From the NCBI GenBank assembly GCA_030043455.1, contig JASHXQ010000083.1, positions 1 through 22,199 of the forward strand: DNA of 22,199 bases, in the 5' to 3' direction. Below, one piece after another: positions 14,595 through 20,928 of the stretch. The DNA comes from Nitrososphaerales archaeon. Lineage in GTDB: Archaea; Thermoproteota; Nitrososphaeria; Nitrososphaerales; CADDZS01. Position numbers and translations under genes: made by a program. Within the stretch, counting starts at the first letter, position 1, and each line of letters opens with the position of its first letter. Under the pieces are notes generated by a model. That model did not search any database. It had not been told where the DNA came from and worked only from the letters and a program-made list of their open reading frames with translations.

Positions 14595-14972
14595 CTAGGA
14601 TGCAGGTAAACTTTCCAAGACCGTGGTGAGAGCTTCGATCGAGAAGGGTTTTTGCAGGTAAATCAGGCCGGCCTGAATCGCTTCTTCCTTCACATCATAA
14701 CTCGTCGCCAGAATGATTTTTGTCCGAGCTGTTTGGCTTTTTACGAGCTTAGCGGCATCCAAACCGTTCATCTGCGGCAATCGATAATCCATAATGATCA
14801 CGTCGAAAGCCTCTTCCCCTTCGTTTAGCGCACGCACCAGAGAAACACCATCATCAAAAAGGGAAGGTGGCGGGAGACTCATTCTTTGAATAAGCGTGGT
14901 AGAGAGGACGGAGCGAATCTCTGGATCATCTTCCACTATAGCTATTCGCCTTTTTTGCGAGCGCCTCACCAC
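14595..14972 (-). CDS. Single-domain response regulator (receiver)
   Basis: A 125-residue receiver with the acidic pair D15/D16 (IAIVEDDPE), phosphoacceptor D62 (VIIMDYRLPQMNG), switch T90 (ILATSYD) and K108 (LQKPFS). There is no output domain. Start is GTG at 14972 or the next codon, also GTG (14969). The basic opening (RRSQKRR) leads directly into the first strand. A TTAATTC element near 14993-14999 is a possible TATA. It is followed on the same strand by the DHp-like small protein, with which it probably forms a module. Confidence 0.9.
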   Translation of the reverse strand: MVRRSQKRRIAIVEDDPEIRSVLSTTLIQRMSLPPPSLFDDGVSLVRALNEGEEAFDVIIMDYRLPQMNGLDAAKLVKSQTARTKIILATSYDVKEEAIQAGLIYLQKPFSIEALTTVLESLPAS

Positions 14973-15123
14973 GGGTTGAAAAATGATACAGAATTAACTA
15001 CTGGGAGATTATTTATGTTGAATGTTCTAACGACTAACTGTCAATAATCATTCTATGAATTTTCCCATTCGAAAATCCAAGGCGAAGATTTCCAAGCCAA
15101 TACGATTCGCGGATCGATCCATA

Positions 15124-15152
15124 GGGGGGAATTTACCCCCTCAGACTTTTTT
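15124..15152 (+). terminator. G5/C5 hairpin followed by a T6 run
   Basis: GGGGG (15125-15129), loop AATTTA, CCCCC (15136-15140), then T6 at 15147-15152, so it reads as a terminator on the plus strand. The protein genes on both sides are on the minus strand, so the transcript it would end is unidentified. Confidence 0.45.
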
Positions 15153-15182
15153 ACGAAAGAAGAAATAGCATGTCTTTCCTGC

Positions 15183-15458
15183 CTAGGAGAATTGCTGGGT
15201 AGCCAACAGACGTTTGGTCCCCTTCACAATTGCGGCAAGATCTGAATTTGTCTCTGTAGCTAAGACAATGGATTCCCCACCGAAAGATATCGGGAGGAGC
15301 GTGATCGTGAGACTCTCGTAATTCACGATCGACTTCTTAATCGCCTCACCGGCAACAGAACCCGAAACGTCGAGATAACTCGAATACATAATTTTTGCAT
15401 CTAGGTTGAGAAGGTTTTCACAGATCGATTGCGGATCAAGTTTTTGTAATACTTGCAT
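15183..15458 (-). CDS. Small alpha/beta protein, roadblock-like or DUF6659-like
   Basis: A 91-residue protein. Its opening (DPQSICENLLNLDAKIMYSS), followed by a strand and turn (YLDVSGSVAGEA), resembles small thaumarchaeal proteins in which a Cys-containing helix precedes a strand of the type IRFAGIIN. Two further strands (SLTITLLPISFGG, ESIVLATETNSD) and a last helix (LAAIVKGTKRLLATQQ) complete a profilin or roadblock-like alpha/beta order. That fold assignment is tentative. No catalytic motif is seen. ATG 15458 has a TATA-like TTTTATAGT (15477-15485) upstream at nearly leaderless spacing. It stands alone between response regulator genes, and a role in signalling is only suggested by context. 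Confidence 0.72.
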   Translation of the reverse strand: MQVLQKLDPQSICENLLNLDAKIMYSSYLDVSGSVAGEAIKKSIVNYESLTITLLPISFGGESIVLATETNSDLAAIVKGTKRLLATQQFS

Positions 15459-15476
15459 GTTCCGGCGCTGGAGGCT

Positions 15477-15485
15477 ACTATAAAA
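15477..15485 (-). promoter_or_regulatory. TATA-like box of the small alpha/beta protein gene
   Basis: TTTTATAGT on the minus strand, about 19-27 nt upstream of ATG 15458. Confidence 0.4.
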
Positions 15486-15564
15486 CTAGTAATAAATGCT
15501 GACGAAACTTATCCTAGAAGATTCATATGTAGGTTTACTCCAGTTCGCGCCGAATATTCGAATT

Positions 15565-15795
15565 TCAGACTACAATGGAAACTTTTGCCCTTAGCTCGAT
15601 CTCATTTAGTGGCTTCTCACCGAGCTCAATTTGGAAACTGAACCGTTCTGGCGATTTTGATCTCAACATGAGACGCGACTCGAGATCGTCTATGGCGCCG
15701 TCTAACGATCTACCCTGACCCCATACGAGAGGATGTCCAGGAGTCAACACTGAGAAAAGTCCGGTCTCAATGTCGTACACTATATGGTAGACCAA
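15565..15795 (-). CDS. Small HicB-like protein (antitoxin-like fold), no toxin partner seen
   Basis: A 76-residue protein whose layout recalls the HicB/UPF0150 fold. It has strand 1 (YHIVYDIETGLFSVLTP), then a GQGRSLDGAIDDLESRLMLR segment like the TQGrTLDEAxxNLxEA motif of HicB, then a strand (RFSFQIELGEKP). Many such proteins are antitoxins, but no HicA-like gene (about 60 residues, with a GSH motif) lies next to it, so it may be an orphan. The TTG start at 15795 is the first start after an upstream stop in the same frame. The coding call is moderate because the gene is short and uses a rare start. Confidence 0.6.
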   Translation of the reverse strand: MVYHIVYDIETGLFSVLTPGHPLVWGQGRSLDGAIDDLESRLMLRSKSPERFSFQIELGEKPLNEIELRAKVSIVV

Positions 15796-16025
15796 TTGTG
15801 AATCGATCCCGTCCGGGGACAGCTCTCAATCAGTTTAATTTGTGATGGTATTTTTTGCTAGTAGATTATCACTAGGTGAAGCTAAGTGGAGTATATCCTC
15901 TGGCGGCATTACATGTTTTCTGGAGTTACATTCCCATCTGGTAAGTCCCGGCGGCAATTACAATCTTTTGCTTCTGGTACACGTGGCTCGGAATTCAAGA
16001 GACTCCGAGAAGGATCGCTAGGAAC

Positions 16026-16592
16026 CTATGGGGGAGAGGGTGGCTCGATCCGCACCACAGGGTGACCTAGGGCCCGTCGGATCAAGTCTTGAACCATGAC
16101 TGGATCTCGCAATAACAGAAGTCTGAAGTGCCTGTTATCGTTAGCGTCGACGACGATGCTGCCTAGTTTCAATATCCTGAGCGAAATGGGCAGCTCCAAT
16201 CTTGCGTCTGAGAAAGCCATGGGCGCGATGAATGTGTTTTGTAAATTCAGTATACCTGAATCCACGTAAAGACCGTCCTCGCGAAGCTCATATTTGTGCC
16301 GTGCGCGCAACAGCGCCAAGTGAATGACCTCGGCAATATACATCAGGAAAATTATTGCACCAGTAGCCACCTCGGCTGGATACAGAATTCCCATCCCTCC
16401 GAATACGAGGTTTCGTGGAAAGATTAGTCTCCCAATGCTGGTACTGCTCGCGAACCACGACTCAAAACTGACGAGCACGGCAGCAATCACCAAAGCTAGC
16501 ACACCATAAAGGGCATAGAAAACGGACACTGAAGGCCGACCGATCCATACGGCCTTGCTCTTTCCTCCAATTTGCGGATCTCTTTTGCTCAA
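16026..16592 (-). CDS. Membrane protein with bacterial PH-like (YdbS/bPH2-type) domain
   Basis: A 188-residue protein. Two TM helices are at about 21-43 (VSVFYALYGVLALVIAAVLV) and 72-96 (PAEVATGAIIFLMYIAEVIH), with an extracytoplasmic loop between them. Residues about 97-175 form a bPH-like domain (HKYELREDGLYVDSGILN, FIAPMAFSDARLEL, LGSIVVDANDNRHFRLLLLR) ending in a helix (MVQDLIRRAL). bPH2 proteins are membrane-associated and poorly characterised, sometimes linked to bacteriocin immunity or envelope stress. The TTG start at 16592 is followed by a polar basic stretch (SKRDPQIGGKSK), in keeping with a cytosolic N-terminus. Confidence 0.8.
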   Translation of the reverse strand: MSKRDPQIGGKSKAVWIGRPSVSVFYALYGVLALVIAAVLVSFESWFASSTSIGRLIFPRNLVFGGMGILYPAEVATGAIIFLMYIAEVIHLALLRARHKYELREDGLYVDSGILNLQNTFIAPMAFSDARLELPISLRILKLGSIVVDANDNRHFRLLLLRDPVMVQDLIRRALGHPVVRIEPPSPP

Positions 16593-16880
16593 TCTCTACT
16601 TCCCTCCAAAAACTTCCAAGGTCTGATCTTTCGGTATGAGCTGGAATTTAGCGTTAGCAAACAATTTTCCGTAATTATCCTCTATATCAAAATCTTTGAG
16701 GAAAATCGAAAGTCCCAAAAAGATCGAGAAGGCTCGGCAATTAAAATGGAAGGATGGACAGCGTCTATGCACCGTCCATCGATAGAAAGATCTTCCATCA
16801 GGAATTAATATCATTAGGAAATTCAAGCTTTCAAGGTACAAACAAATGCGGGCCGCAGAAATAGTATTGGTACACACAGA
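16593..16880. other. Intergenic region with a long nested hairpin
   Basis: This 288-bp region separates divergent genes (16592 minus, 16881 plus). It carries the nested inverted repeat at 16746-16798. A minus-strand open frame ends three bases before the PH gene. Its last 30 residues look faintly protein-like, but its N-terminal half does not, so I do not call it. Confidence 0.4.
16746..16798. repeat. Nested inverted repeats forming a 14-bp bulged stem
   Basis: ATGGAAG (16746-16752) pairs with CTTCCAT (16792-16798). GATGGAC (16753-16759) pairs with GTCCATC (16774-16780). Both pairs are perfect, the left arms are contiguous, and the right arms are separated by an 11-nt bulge; the loop is 14 nt. 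It lies 83 bp upstream of the soluble kinase gene and could be an RNA structure in its leader or a regulator site. Confidence 0.55.
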
Positions 16881-18233
16881 ATGAGTAACGACGATATCAA
16901 AATAGAAAGAGGAGTCCTTGGCTCGGCTCCTAACGCATCGTTGGATCTCCCCGAAGTTTCATTACAATCGCCGCGGATTGAAATAATTTCAAATCAAGCT
17001 GAGATCAAGCGGAGATTTCTCGAGTTGGTAAACTCCGCTATAAAGGAAATTTTGATCGTGTTTCCTACTCCAGTCGCTTTTCAACGTGAGGAGATTATTG
17101 GTGTTAATGAAGCTCTCGACCGGGCAAGTAAAGAAAGAAAGGTGACCGTTCGGCTGCTCGTGCCTCTCAATTACTATGTGAAGAACAAAATCGCAGAGCG
17201 AGACTGGGTTCTCAGTTCCGAAGTTACAGATGCAGGGAGAGTGCATCTTGATCAACCTCCCGTGACCGCTCGAGAGATTGACGTTACAACGAGTGAAACC
17301 AAGATTACCTTCTGTATCTTCGATGGAGACAAAGCCTTGGCTGTTGAGCTAAGAGACAATTCTAAATTACAATTCGAGAAAGCAATCGGATTAGCTACGT
17401 ACTCGAACAGCAAACCCACTGTAGCTTCCTACGTTGCTTTTTTTGAAAAACTCTGGCATGAGAGCGAACTGAGAGAATCGGAAATGCTCGCCCGAAGAGA
17501 GCTTGTCAGTTCGCTGGCTCGAGAGGAGAAGGCAACTCGACAATCTAAGCTGCTTCAAGATATCATCGCTCACGATATCGTCAACTACAACCAAATCATC
17601 AAGCTGCACGTCGAGCTACTCGAGGATCTGCCAGATTTCAGGACAAGTACAGAACTGCGGGAAGCTTTGAGTACGATAAATTCGGCAATTGACGGTTCCA
17701 CAAATCTGTTGGAAAAAGCAAGAAAATTGGGGCGTGTGCTATCTGATCACGGGGTTAAGCTAATTCCGAAGAACGTGGTGGAATCTATCAATGGATCGTT
17801 TTCCCTCGTTGCAAAGGCAAACTCTTCAAAGAAAGTCAGAAACCAGATCTCGTTTCCCGGAGACCGAATCGAAGTTCTCGCCGACGACTTTATTGACGAG
17901 ATCTTTACGAACCTGTACTCTAATTCGGTGAAATACACGGATTCCCTACAGGTCGCCATTGAAACTGAAGTCCATGATGCAGATGGTTCTTGGCGGATTC
18001 AGATAGTCGACCACGGCAGGGGGATCCCCGATCTAGCGAAAAGTAGGGTGTTTGAAAGATACTCGGGAAGCACCAGGGGGAGCGGTCTTGGAATGTACAT
18101 CGTCCAAGCGCTCGTCATCGAGCGCTATGGAGGGTCGATCAAAATTAAGGATACGGTGGAAGGGGACTACACTAAAGGAACCACGGTGGAGATCATTTTG
18201 CCCAAGCCTGGTGTTGACAAGAACATCAGGTAA
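16881..18233 (+). CDS. Soluble histidine kinase with an N-terminal alpha/beta sensor-like domain
   Basis: A 450-residue cytosolic kinase without TM helices. Residues about 30-190 form an alpha/beta domain (EIISNQAEIKRRFLELV, IKEILIVFPTPVAF, KVTVRLLVPLNYYV, KITFCIFDGDKALAVEL). It recalls phospholipase D-like or TrmB C-terminal sensor folds but has no HKD motif. A helical linker leads to the H-box with H231 (IIAHDIVNYNQII), of the archaeal HDIxN type. The HATPase has N348 (NLYSNSVKYT), the G1 box VDHGRGIPD and the G2 box GSGLGMYIV, so it should be active. ATG 16881 follows an A/T-rich stretch. The gene converges on winged-helix paralogue 2. Orphan receivers upstream are candidate partners. Confidence 0.92.
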   Translation: MSNDDIKIERGVLGSAPNASLDLPEVSLQSPRIEIISNQAEIKRRFLELVNSAIKEILIVFPTPVAFQREEIIGVNEALDRASKERKVTVRLLVPLNYYVKNKIAERDWVLSSEVTDAGRVHLDQPPVTAREIDVTTSETKITFCIFDGDKALAVELRDNSKLQFEKAIGLATYSNSKPTVASYVAFFEKLWHESELRESEMLARRELVSSLAREEKATRQSKLLQDIIAHDIVNYNQIIKLHVELLEDLPDFRTSTELREALSTINSAIDGSTNLLEKARKLGRVLSDHGVKLIPKNVVESINGSFSLVAKANSSKKVRNQISFPGDRIEVLADDFIDEIFTNLYSNSVKYTDSLQVAIETEVHDADGSWRIQIVDHGRGIPDLAKSRVFERYSGSTRGSGLGMYIVQALVIERYGGSIKIKDTVEGDYTKGTTVEIILPKPGVDKNIR

Positions 18234-18269
18234 GGGATTTCCTCAGAACCCCCAGAGATCTTTGGAGCT

Positions 18270-18593
18270 TTAGTACTCGAAGGCTTCCTGCTTTTTTACG
18301 ATCGGGATCTCATTCACCCGGCTATCAAGGAGAGCCTTGGCCTCGTTAACGCTGGGCACAAGTTCGTTAATTTTATCGTACGCATTCATGAATCTCAGCC
18401 CCTTCTCCGTAAGAGTGTACAGTTGAGAGCCAGGGTTAAAGCTGATCAGCTCTCTCTCTTCTAGCAACTTGAGATACTCCTTCAACTGAGAGTAAGACAT
18501 GTACGCCCGGTACATGATGTGAGTTTTCGTTGACCCAGATCTAATAGATCGAAGCATCGAATCGATTATTTCTGTGCTGCTTCTGTACTTCAT
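18270..18593 (-). CDS. Winged-helix DNA-binding protein (HTH_45-like), paralogue 2
   Basis: A 107-residue regulator very close to the protein at 11056-11379. Both begin MKYRSSTEIID and share SYSQLKEYL in the helix-turn-helix, and GSQ(I/L)YT(I/L)TEKGLRFMNAYD in and after the wing. Most differences in the first 75 residues are conservative, while the last 30 (KALLDSRVNEIPIVKKQEAF) have diverged. The pair therefore probably binds similar DNA but makes different C-terminal contacts. ATG 18593 has a CTTTTATG TATA box (18617-18624), the same box and spacing as paralogue 1, so the promoter was probably duplicated too or kept by selection. Confidence 0.9.
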   Translation of the reverse strand: MKYRSSTEIIDSMLRSIRSGSTKTHIMYRAYMSYSQLKEYLKLLEERELISFNPGSQLYTLTEKGLRFMNAYDKINELVPSVNEAKALLDSRVNEIPIVKKQEAFEY

Positions 18594-18616
18594 GGGTTTG
18601 TGATTTTCACAAGTAC

Positions 18617-18624
18617 CATAAAAG
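18617..18624 (-). promoter_or_regulatory. TATA box of winged-helix paralogue 2
   Basis: CTTTTATG on the minus strand, centred about 27 nt upstream of ATG 18593, indicating a leaderless transcript. Confidence 0.5.
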
Positions 18625-18782
18625 ATTAATGAAACAATGTTCTAACTAGAACCCCAAAATTTTCATTTTCTTGCAATCATTTCAATTCTTTAGGGCATTC
18701 GAAAATTAATTCGATTTTTTTATAGAAAAATTCTTCCTTTCACTTTTTAGCATCTTACTTCCATATGCCAATCAGATGAATA

Positions 18783-18980
18783 ATGTCCAAAACTAGTATG
18801 AACGTCGGCCAATCGATCGACAGCATCAGGAACCAGCTCTCTGACTATGGAAACCAGATCCAAGAGTACTTGAAGAACGTCAACGCCACGGTCGAGGATT
18901 ACAAGTTCTCCATTGAGAAAAAGGACAACGGCCTGTCGATAGATGTCGAGTTCAAAGCAAGCATCCAGGGAACTAAGTAA
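18783..18980 (+). CDS. Small hypothetical protein (65 aa)
   Basis: An unrecognised 65-residue protein. The N-terminal half is an amphipathic helix (SIDSIRNQLSDYGNQIQEYL) and the C-terminal third is probably a beta hairpin (DYKFSIEKKDNGLSIDVEFK). The alternating pattern, balanced charges and clean start and stop support a real gene. A T7-containing TTTTTTTATAG element at 18715-18725 could be a TATA box giving a leader of some 35 nt. A second T-tract follows the stop (19032-19038). It stands alone upstream of the GtrA-like gene, and function cannot be inferred. Confidence 0.72.
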   Translation: MSKTSMNVGQSIDSIRNQLSDYGNQIQEYLKNVNATVEDYKFSIEKKDNGLSIDVEFKASIQGTK

Positions 18981-19038
18981 TAGAACTCATCTGCCATGTA
19001 TTTTAGGGCATGTAGCTCTATTCATCCCTTCTTTTTTT

Positions 19039-19046
19039 AAGGTGGT
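19039..19046 (+). promoter_or_regulatory. Shine-Dalgarno-like site supporting TTG 19054
   Basis: AAGGTGGT ends 7 nt before the TTG at 19054. The ATG at 19047 is in a different frame, so the TTG is the likely start of the GtrA-like gene. Confidence 0.45.
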
Positions 19047-19053
19047 ATGAAAT

Positions 19054-19791
19054 TTGGCGCTTACAATTCAAGAAGGACAACCGCGCAAGTCCAGCCACCC
19101 TCGGTTAGGAGACAAAATAAGAAGGCTACAGGACAGGTACGGCTGGGCTTTTCGTGCAGCCAAATTGGCAGCTGGCAGTGCTATCGGCTTCCTAGATACG
19201 GAAATCATCCTCACGCTAGGAACCTACTTGCTGTATGGCAAGCTCAGCGCTCCGGTGTACGCTTTCTCCTCTCTGAACTTTCTTTTCCTAAATGTTGCGG
19301 CCTTTGTGATCGGCGTTTCAGTCGCCTTTTTTGTTAGTGATTCCCTTATAGAAAGGGGTCAAGTCCGTTGCCCAACCGGGATTAGTCAGGTTCTCGAGAA
19401 ACTGGGTAAGTTTCAATTAATTTTTCTGGCTGGAAATCTTGTAATGATAGGGATCGAAATGCTACTGTTGAAGGAGCTCGCCTTCCCGCCCTCTTTAGGG
19501 ATCGTTGTTGGGTCCATAGTCGCGTTTCCCATTAGTTACTATTTCTCCATGCACTTTGTCTGGCAGTCTCGCGATTACGGATCAAGAACATTCGAGGAAT
19601 TTACGGTTCAACGAAAAATGCCCCAATTTTTCCTACATGACGTTGGTACAAAACTCCCCCGTCATATTGAGACTCCTTACGGGAACTATAATTTAGATGT
19701 ACACGAATATCGCTTGGACATTTATCCCAGAAGAGATGGCGGGGGGAGGGTCGAGTTTGCCCTCAAAGTAGATCTCGCCCCCGAAGAATGA
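19054..19791 (+). CDS. GtrA-like membrane protein with cytosolic C-terminal extension
   Basis: A 245-residue membrane protein with four TM helices in the GtrA pattern: about 33-60 (AFRAAKLAAGSAIGFLDTEI), 67-97 (LFLNVAAFVIGVSVAFFVSD), 117-139 (GKFQLIFLAGNLVMIGIEML) and 147-170 (SLGIVVGSIVAFPISYYFSM), closing with SMHFVWQSRDYG. GtrA proteins are small membrane partners in glycolipid or polysaccharide synthesis, thought to move lipid-linked sugars. The last 70 residues (FEEFTVQRKMPQFFLHDVGT, LDVHEYRLDIYPRRDGGG) are an added soluble region not typical of GtrA and may bind a partner. No glycosyltransferase is nearby. Start is TTG 19054 with an AAGGTGGT site. Confidence 0.8.
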   Translation: MALTIQEGQPRKSSHPRLGDKIRRLQDRYGWAFRAAKLAAGSAIGFLDTEIILTLGTYLLYGKLSAPVYAFSSLNFLFLNVAAFVIGVSVAFFVSDSLIERGQVRCPTGISQVLEKLGKFQLIFLAGNLVMIGIEMLLLKELAFPPSLGIVVGSIVAFPISYYFSMHFVWQSRDYGSRTFEEFTVQRKMPQFFLHDVGTKLPRHIETPYGNYNLDVHEYRLDIYPRRDGGGRVEFALKVDLAPEE

Positions 19792-19925
19792 TTTCGGCCG
19801 GACTCTTTTCTTTATCGTCCAGTTTATCGCATAGTGGAAAATAATTCTCATACTTCCAAACTGATGACCTTTCTGCGCTCGGGTTACTCTCGCCTCAAAT
19901 AACGAGAACAGCTTTTGTTAGATGT

Positions 19926-20189
19926 ATGGTGTACCGGGGAATGCGAATATCGAAGAGGAAAGTCAGATTAGAAGAATTGGGAGACGTCGAGAACGACTTC
20001 GAAGCAAGACCGACCCAATCAGTGAGGATAATTGGTCACTCGATTTGTTGCAGAAACTGCCTCAAAGAACTCGCCTCTTTCTACTGCCCCTGCGGATCTT
20101 TTCTTTGTGCTTTTGACATGGTCTCGCACAAGTGTCTGATCACTCTCAGAGAGAGCTACTCGGACGATCTGAAGAGAGCCCTGCGATAG
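19926..20189 (+). CDS. Small cysteine-rich (zinc-finger-like) protein
   Basis: An 87-residue protein with six Cys and two His in its C-terminal half: HSICCRNCLKELASFYCPCG, then SFLCAFDMVSHKC. This spacing suggests one or two zinc sites resembling small zinc ribbon or treble-clef domains. The N-terminal half is basic and polar (RGMRISKRKVRLEELGDVEN). ATG 19926 has an A/T-rich CAAATAAC element about 26 nt upstream, so leaderless expression is possible. Such mini zinc proteins are common in this phylum and usually have no known function. A longer overlapping frame starting at 19922 lacks the Cys pattern and was rejected. Confidence 0.72.
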   Translation: MVYRGMRISKRKVRLEELGDVENDFEARPTQSVRIIGHSICCRNCLKELASFYCPCGSFLCAFDMVSHKCLITLRESYSDDLKRALR

Positions 20190-20288
20190 TTTTGAGGCGA
20201 GTTGATTTGACATGAAAATTCTCGACCATTTTTCCCTGATCATGGAAAGGATCTAGAACTTTCTTCGTGTTGAATTCCTCCATTCATT

Positions 20289-20297
20289 GAAATATCA
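20289..20297 (+). promoter_or_regulatory. TATA/BRE-like box of the zinc-ribbon mini-protein
   Basis: GAAATATCA, centred about 25 nt upstream of ATG 20318. It favours that ATG over the TTG at 20306. Confidence 0.45.
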
Positions 20298-20317
20298 TCA
20301 GTATTTTGGGAAAAATC

Positions 20318-20503
20318 ATGGCCCGTCAGAAGCTGTTCGAAGCCAAATCGCCAGAAGAGACAACCATTGAGCCATTCCAGAATTTGCAGAAAAAAGCAGA
20401 CTACGCCCCATGTTTTACCTGCAAGAGACACCTGAAATACCCCAATGTTAGCCCTGTCACGCGGCATGTCGAGGGTATCTGCGCGATCTGCGGCAAGTTT
20501 TGA
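20318..20503 (+). CDS. Small zinc-ribbon protein (61 aa)
   Basis: A 61-residue protein with two CxxC knuckles, CFTCKRHLKYPN and ICAICGKF, separated by about 20 residues. This is the layout of a minimal zinc ribbon. The N-terminal half is polar (ARQKLFEAKSPEETTIEPFQ). ATG 20318 is chosen over TTG 20306 because of the GAAATATCA box at leaderless distance. It lies on the same strand as the preceding Cys-rich protein, but the sequences are not clearly related. It could bind nucleic acid or a protein; nothing more specific can be said. Confidence 0.75.
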   Translation: MARQKLFEAKSPEETTIEPFQNLQKKADYAPCFTCKRHLKYPNVSPVTRHVEGICAICGKF

Positions 20504-20638
20504 GCGGATTTTAAGAAAGAGAGGCGGTACTTTTTCGTGAACGAAGACAATGCGCCGGAAAATCATGAAATGAACCGGCGAGAAGAACCCAGCACTGACA
20601 CCCCCATCTCTTGTACCACTACAATTAATTCGAATTTT

Positions 20639-20670
20639 GTAATACATTTATAGACATCGCATTGTATTAC
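20639..20670. promoter_or_regulatory. Inverted repeat around the TATA box: probable VapBC operator
   Basis: GTAATACA (20639-20646) and TGTATTAC (20663-20670) are exact 8-bp inverted copies with a 16-nt spacer. The ATTTATAG TATA box (20647-20654) lies between them, about 27 nt upstream of ATG 20677. Toxin-antitoxin operons are typically autorepressed through such palindromes, so this is the likely VapB site. Confidence 0.65.
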
Positions 20671-20676
20671 TGTAGC

Positions 20677-20928
20677 ATGCCTGTGATAACGCTTCGAGTG
20701 GACGAGCGTCTAAAAAGAAAAATGGAGGAACTTCGGGAGATAAATTGGAGCGAGGTCGCAAGAAAGGCGATTGAGGAAAAGGTTGCTGAAGCGGAACTCT
20801 GGCGACCTGTTGATGTGCTCTTGCTGAAAAAGGCTTCAGAGGATACCGATTCACTTCGACGCACTGCAAAGGGATGGGATAGTACCAACGAAATCAGGAG
20901 ATGGCGTGAACGAGACCAGCAGCGGTAG
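20677..20928 (+). CDS. vapB: VapB-family antitoxin (ribbon-helix-helix)
   Basis: An 83-residue antitoxin. Residues 1-30 form a ribbon-helix-helix: PVITLRVDERLKRKMEELRE followed by INWSEVARKAIEEKVAEAE. The C-terminal half is charged and extended (DVLLLKKASEDTDSLRRTAK, NEIRRWRERDQQR), as expected for the toxin-wrapping tail. It would bind and neutralise the PIN-domain toxin encoded next and repress the operon. ATG 20677 is chosen because it begins the RHH strand and has a TATA box at leaderless distance; an upstream TTG at 20662 lies inside the operator. The stop at 20926-20928 overlaps the toxin reading region. Confidence 0.88.
   Translation: MPVITLRVDERLKRKMEELREINWSEVARKAIEEKVAEAELWRPVDVLLLKKASEDTDSLRRTAKGWDSTNEIRRWRERDQQR

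Noticed and set aside
15565..15795. A HicAB toxin-antitoxin pair
   Set aside because: Only a HicB-like protein is visible. No short HicA-like gene with a GSH motif was found on either side.
15902..15964. GGCGGCATTACA and GGCGGCAATTACA as a direct repeat 48 bp apart
   Set aside because: The copies are imperfect and only about 12 nt long, with no flanking symmetry or gene context, so chance is the simpler reading.
16596..16877. Minus-strand open frame ending 3 bp before the PH-domain gene
   Set aside because: The last 30 residues look faintly protein-like, but the N-terminal half reads as non-coding and contains the nested hairpin. No promoter fits.
19922..20116. Overlapping frame at the Cys-rich gene
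   Set aside because: The frame starting at 19926 carries the Cys/His pattern, while this one has none and ends early.
20240..20647. Minus-strand open frame of 135 codons
   Set aside because: It is antisense to the zinc-ribbon mini-gene, which has conserved CxxC pairs and a promoter, and it shows no family features.
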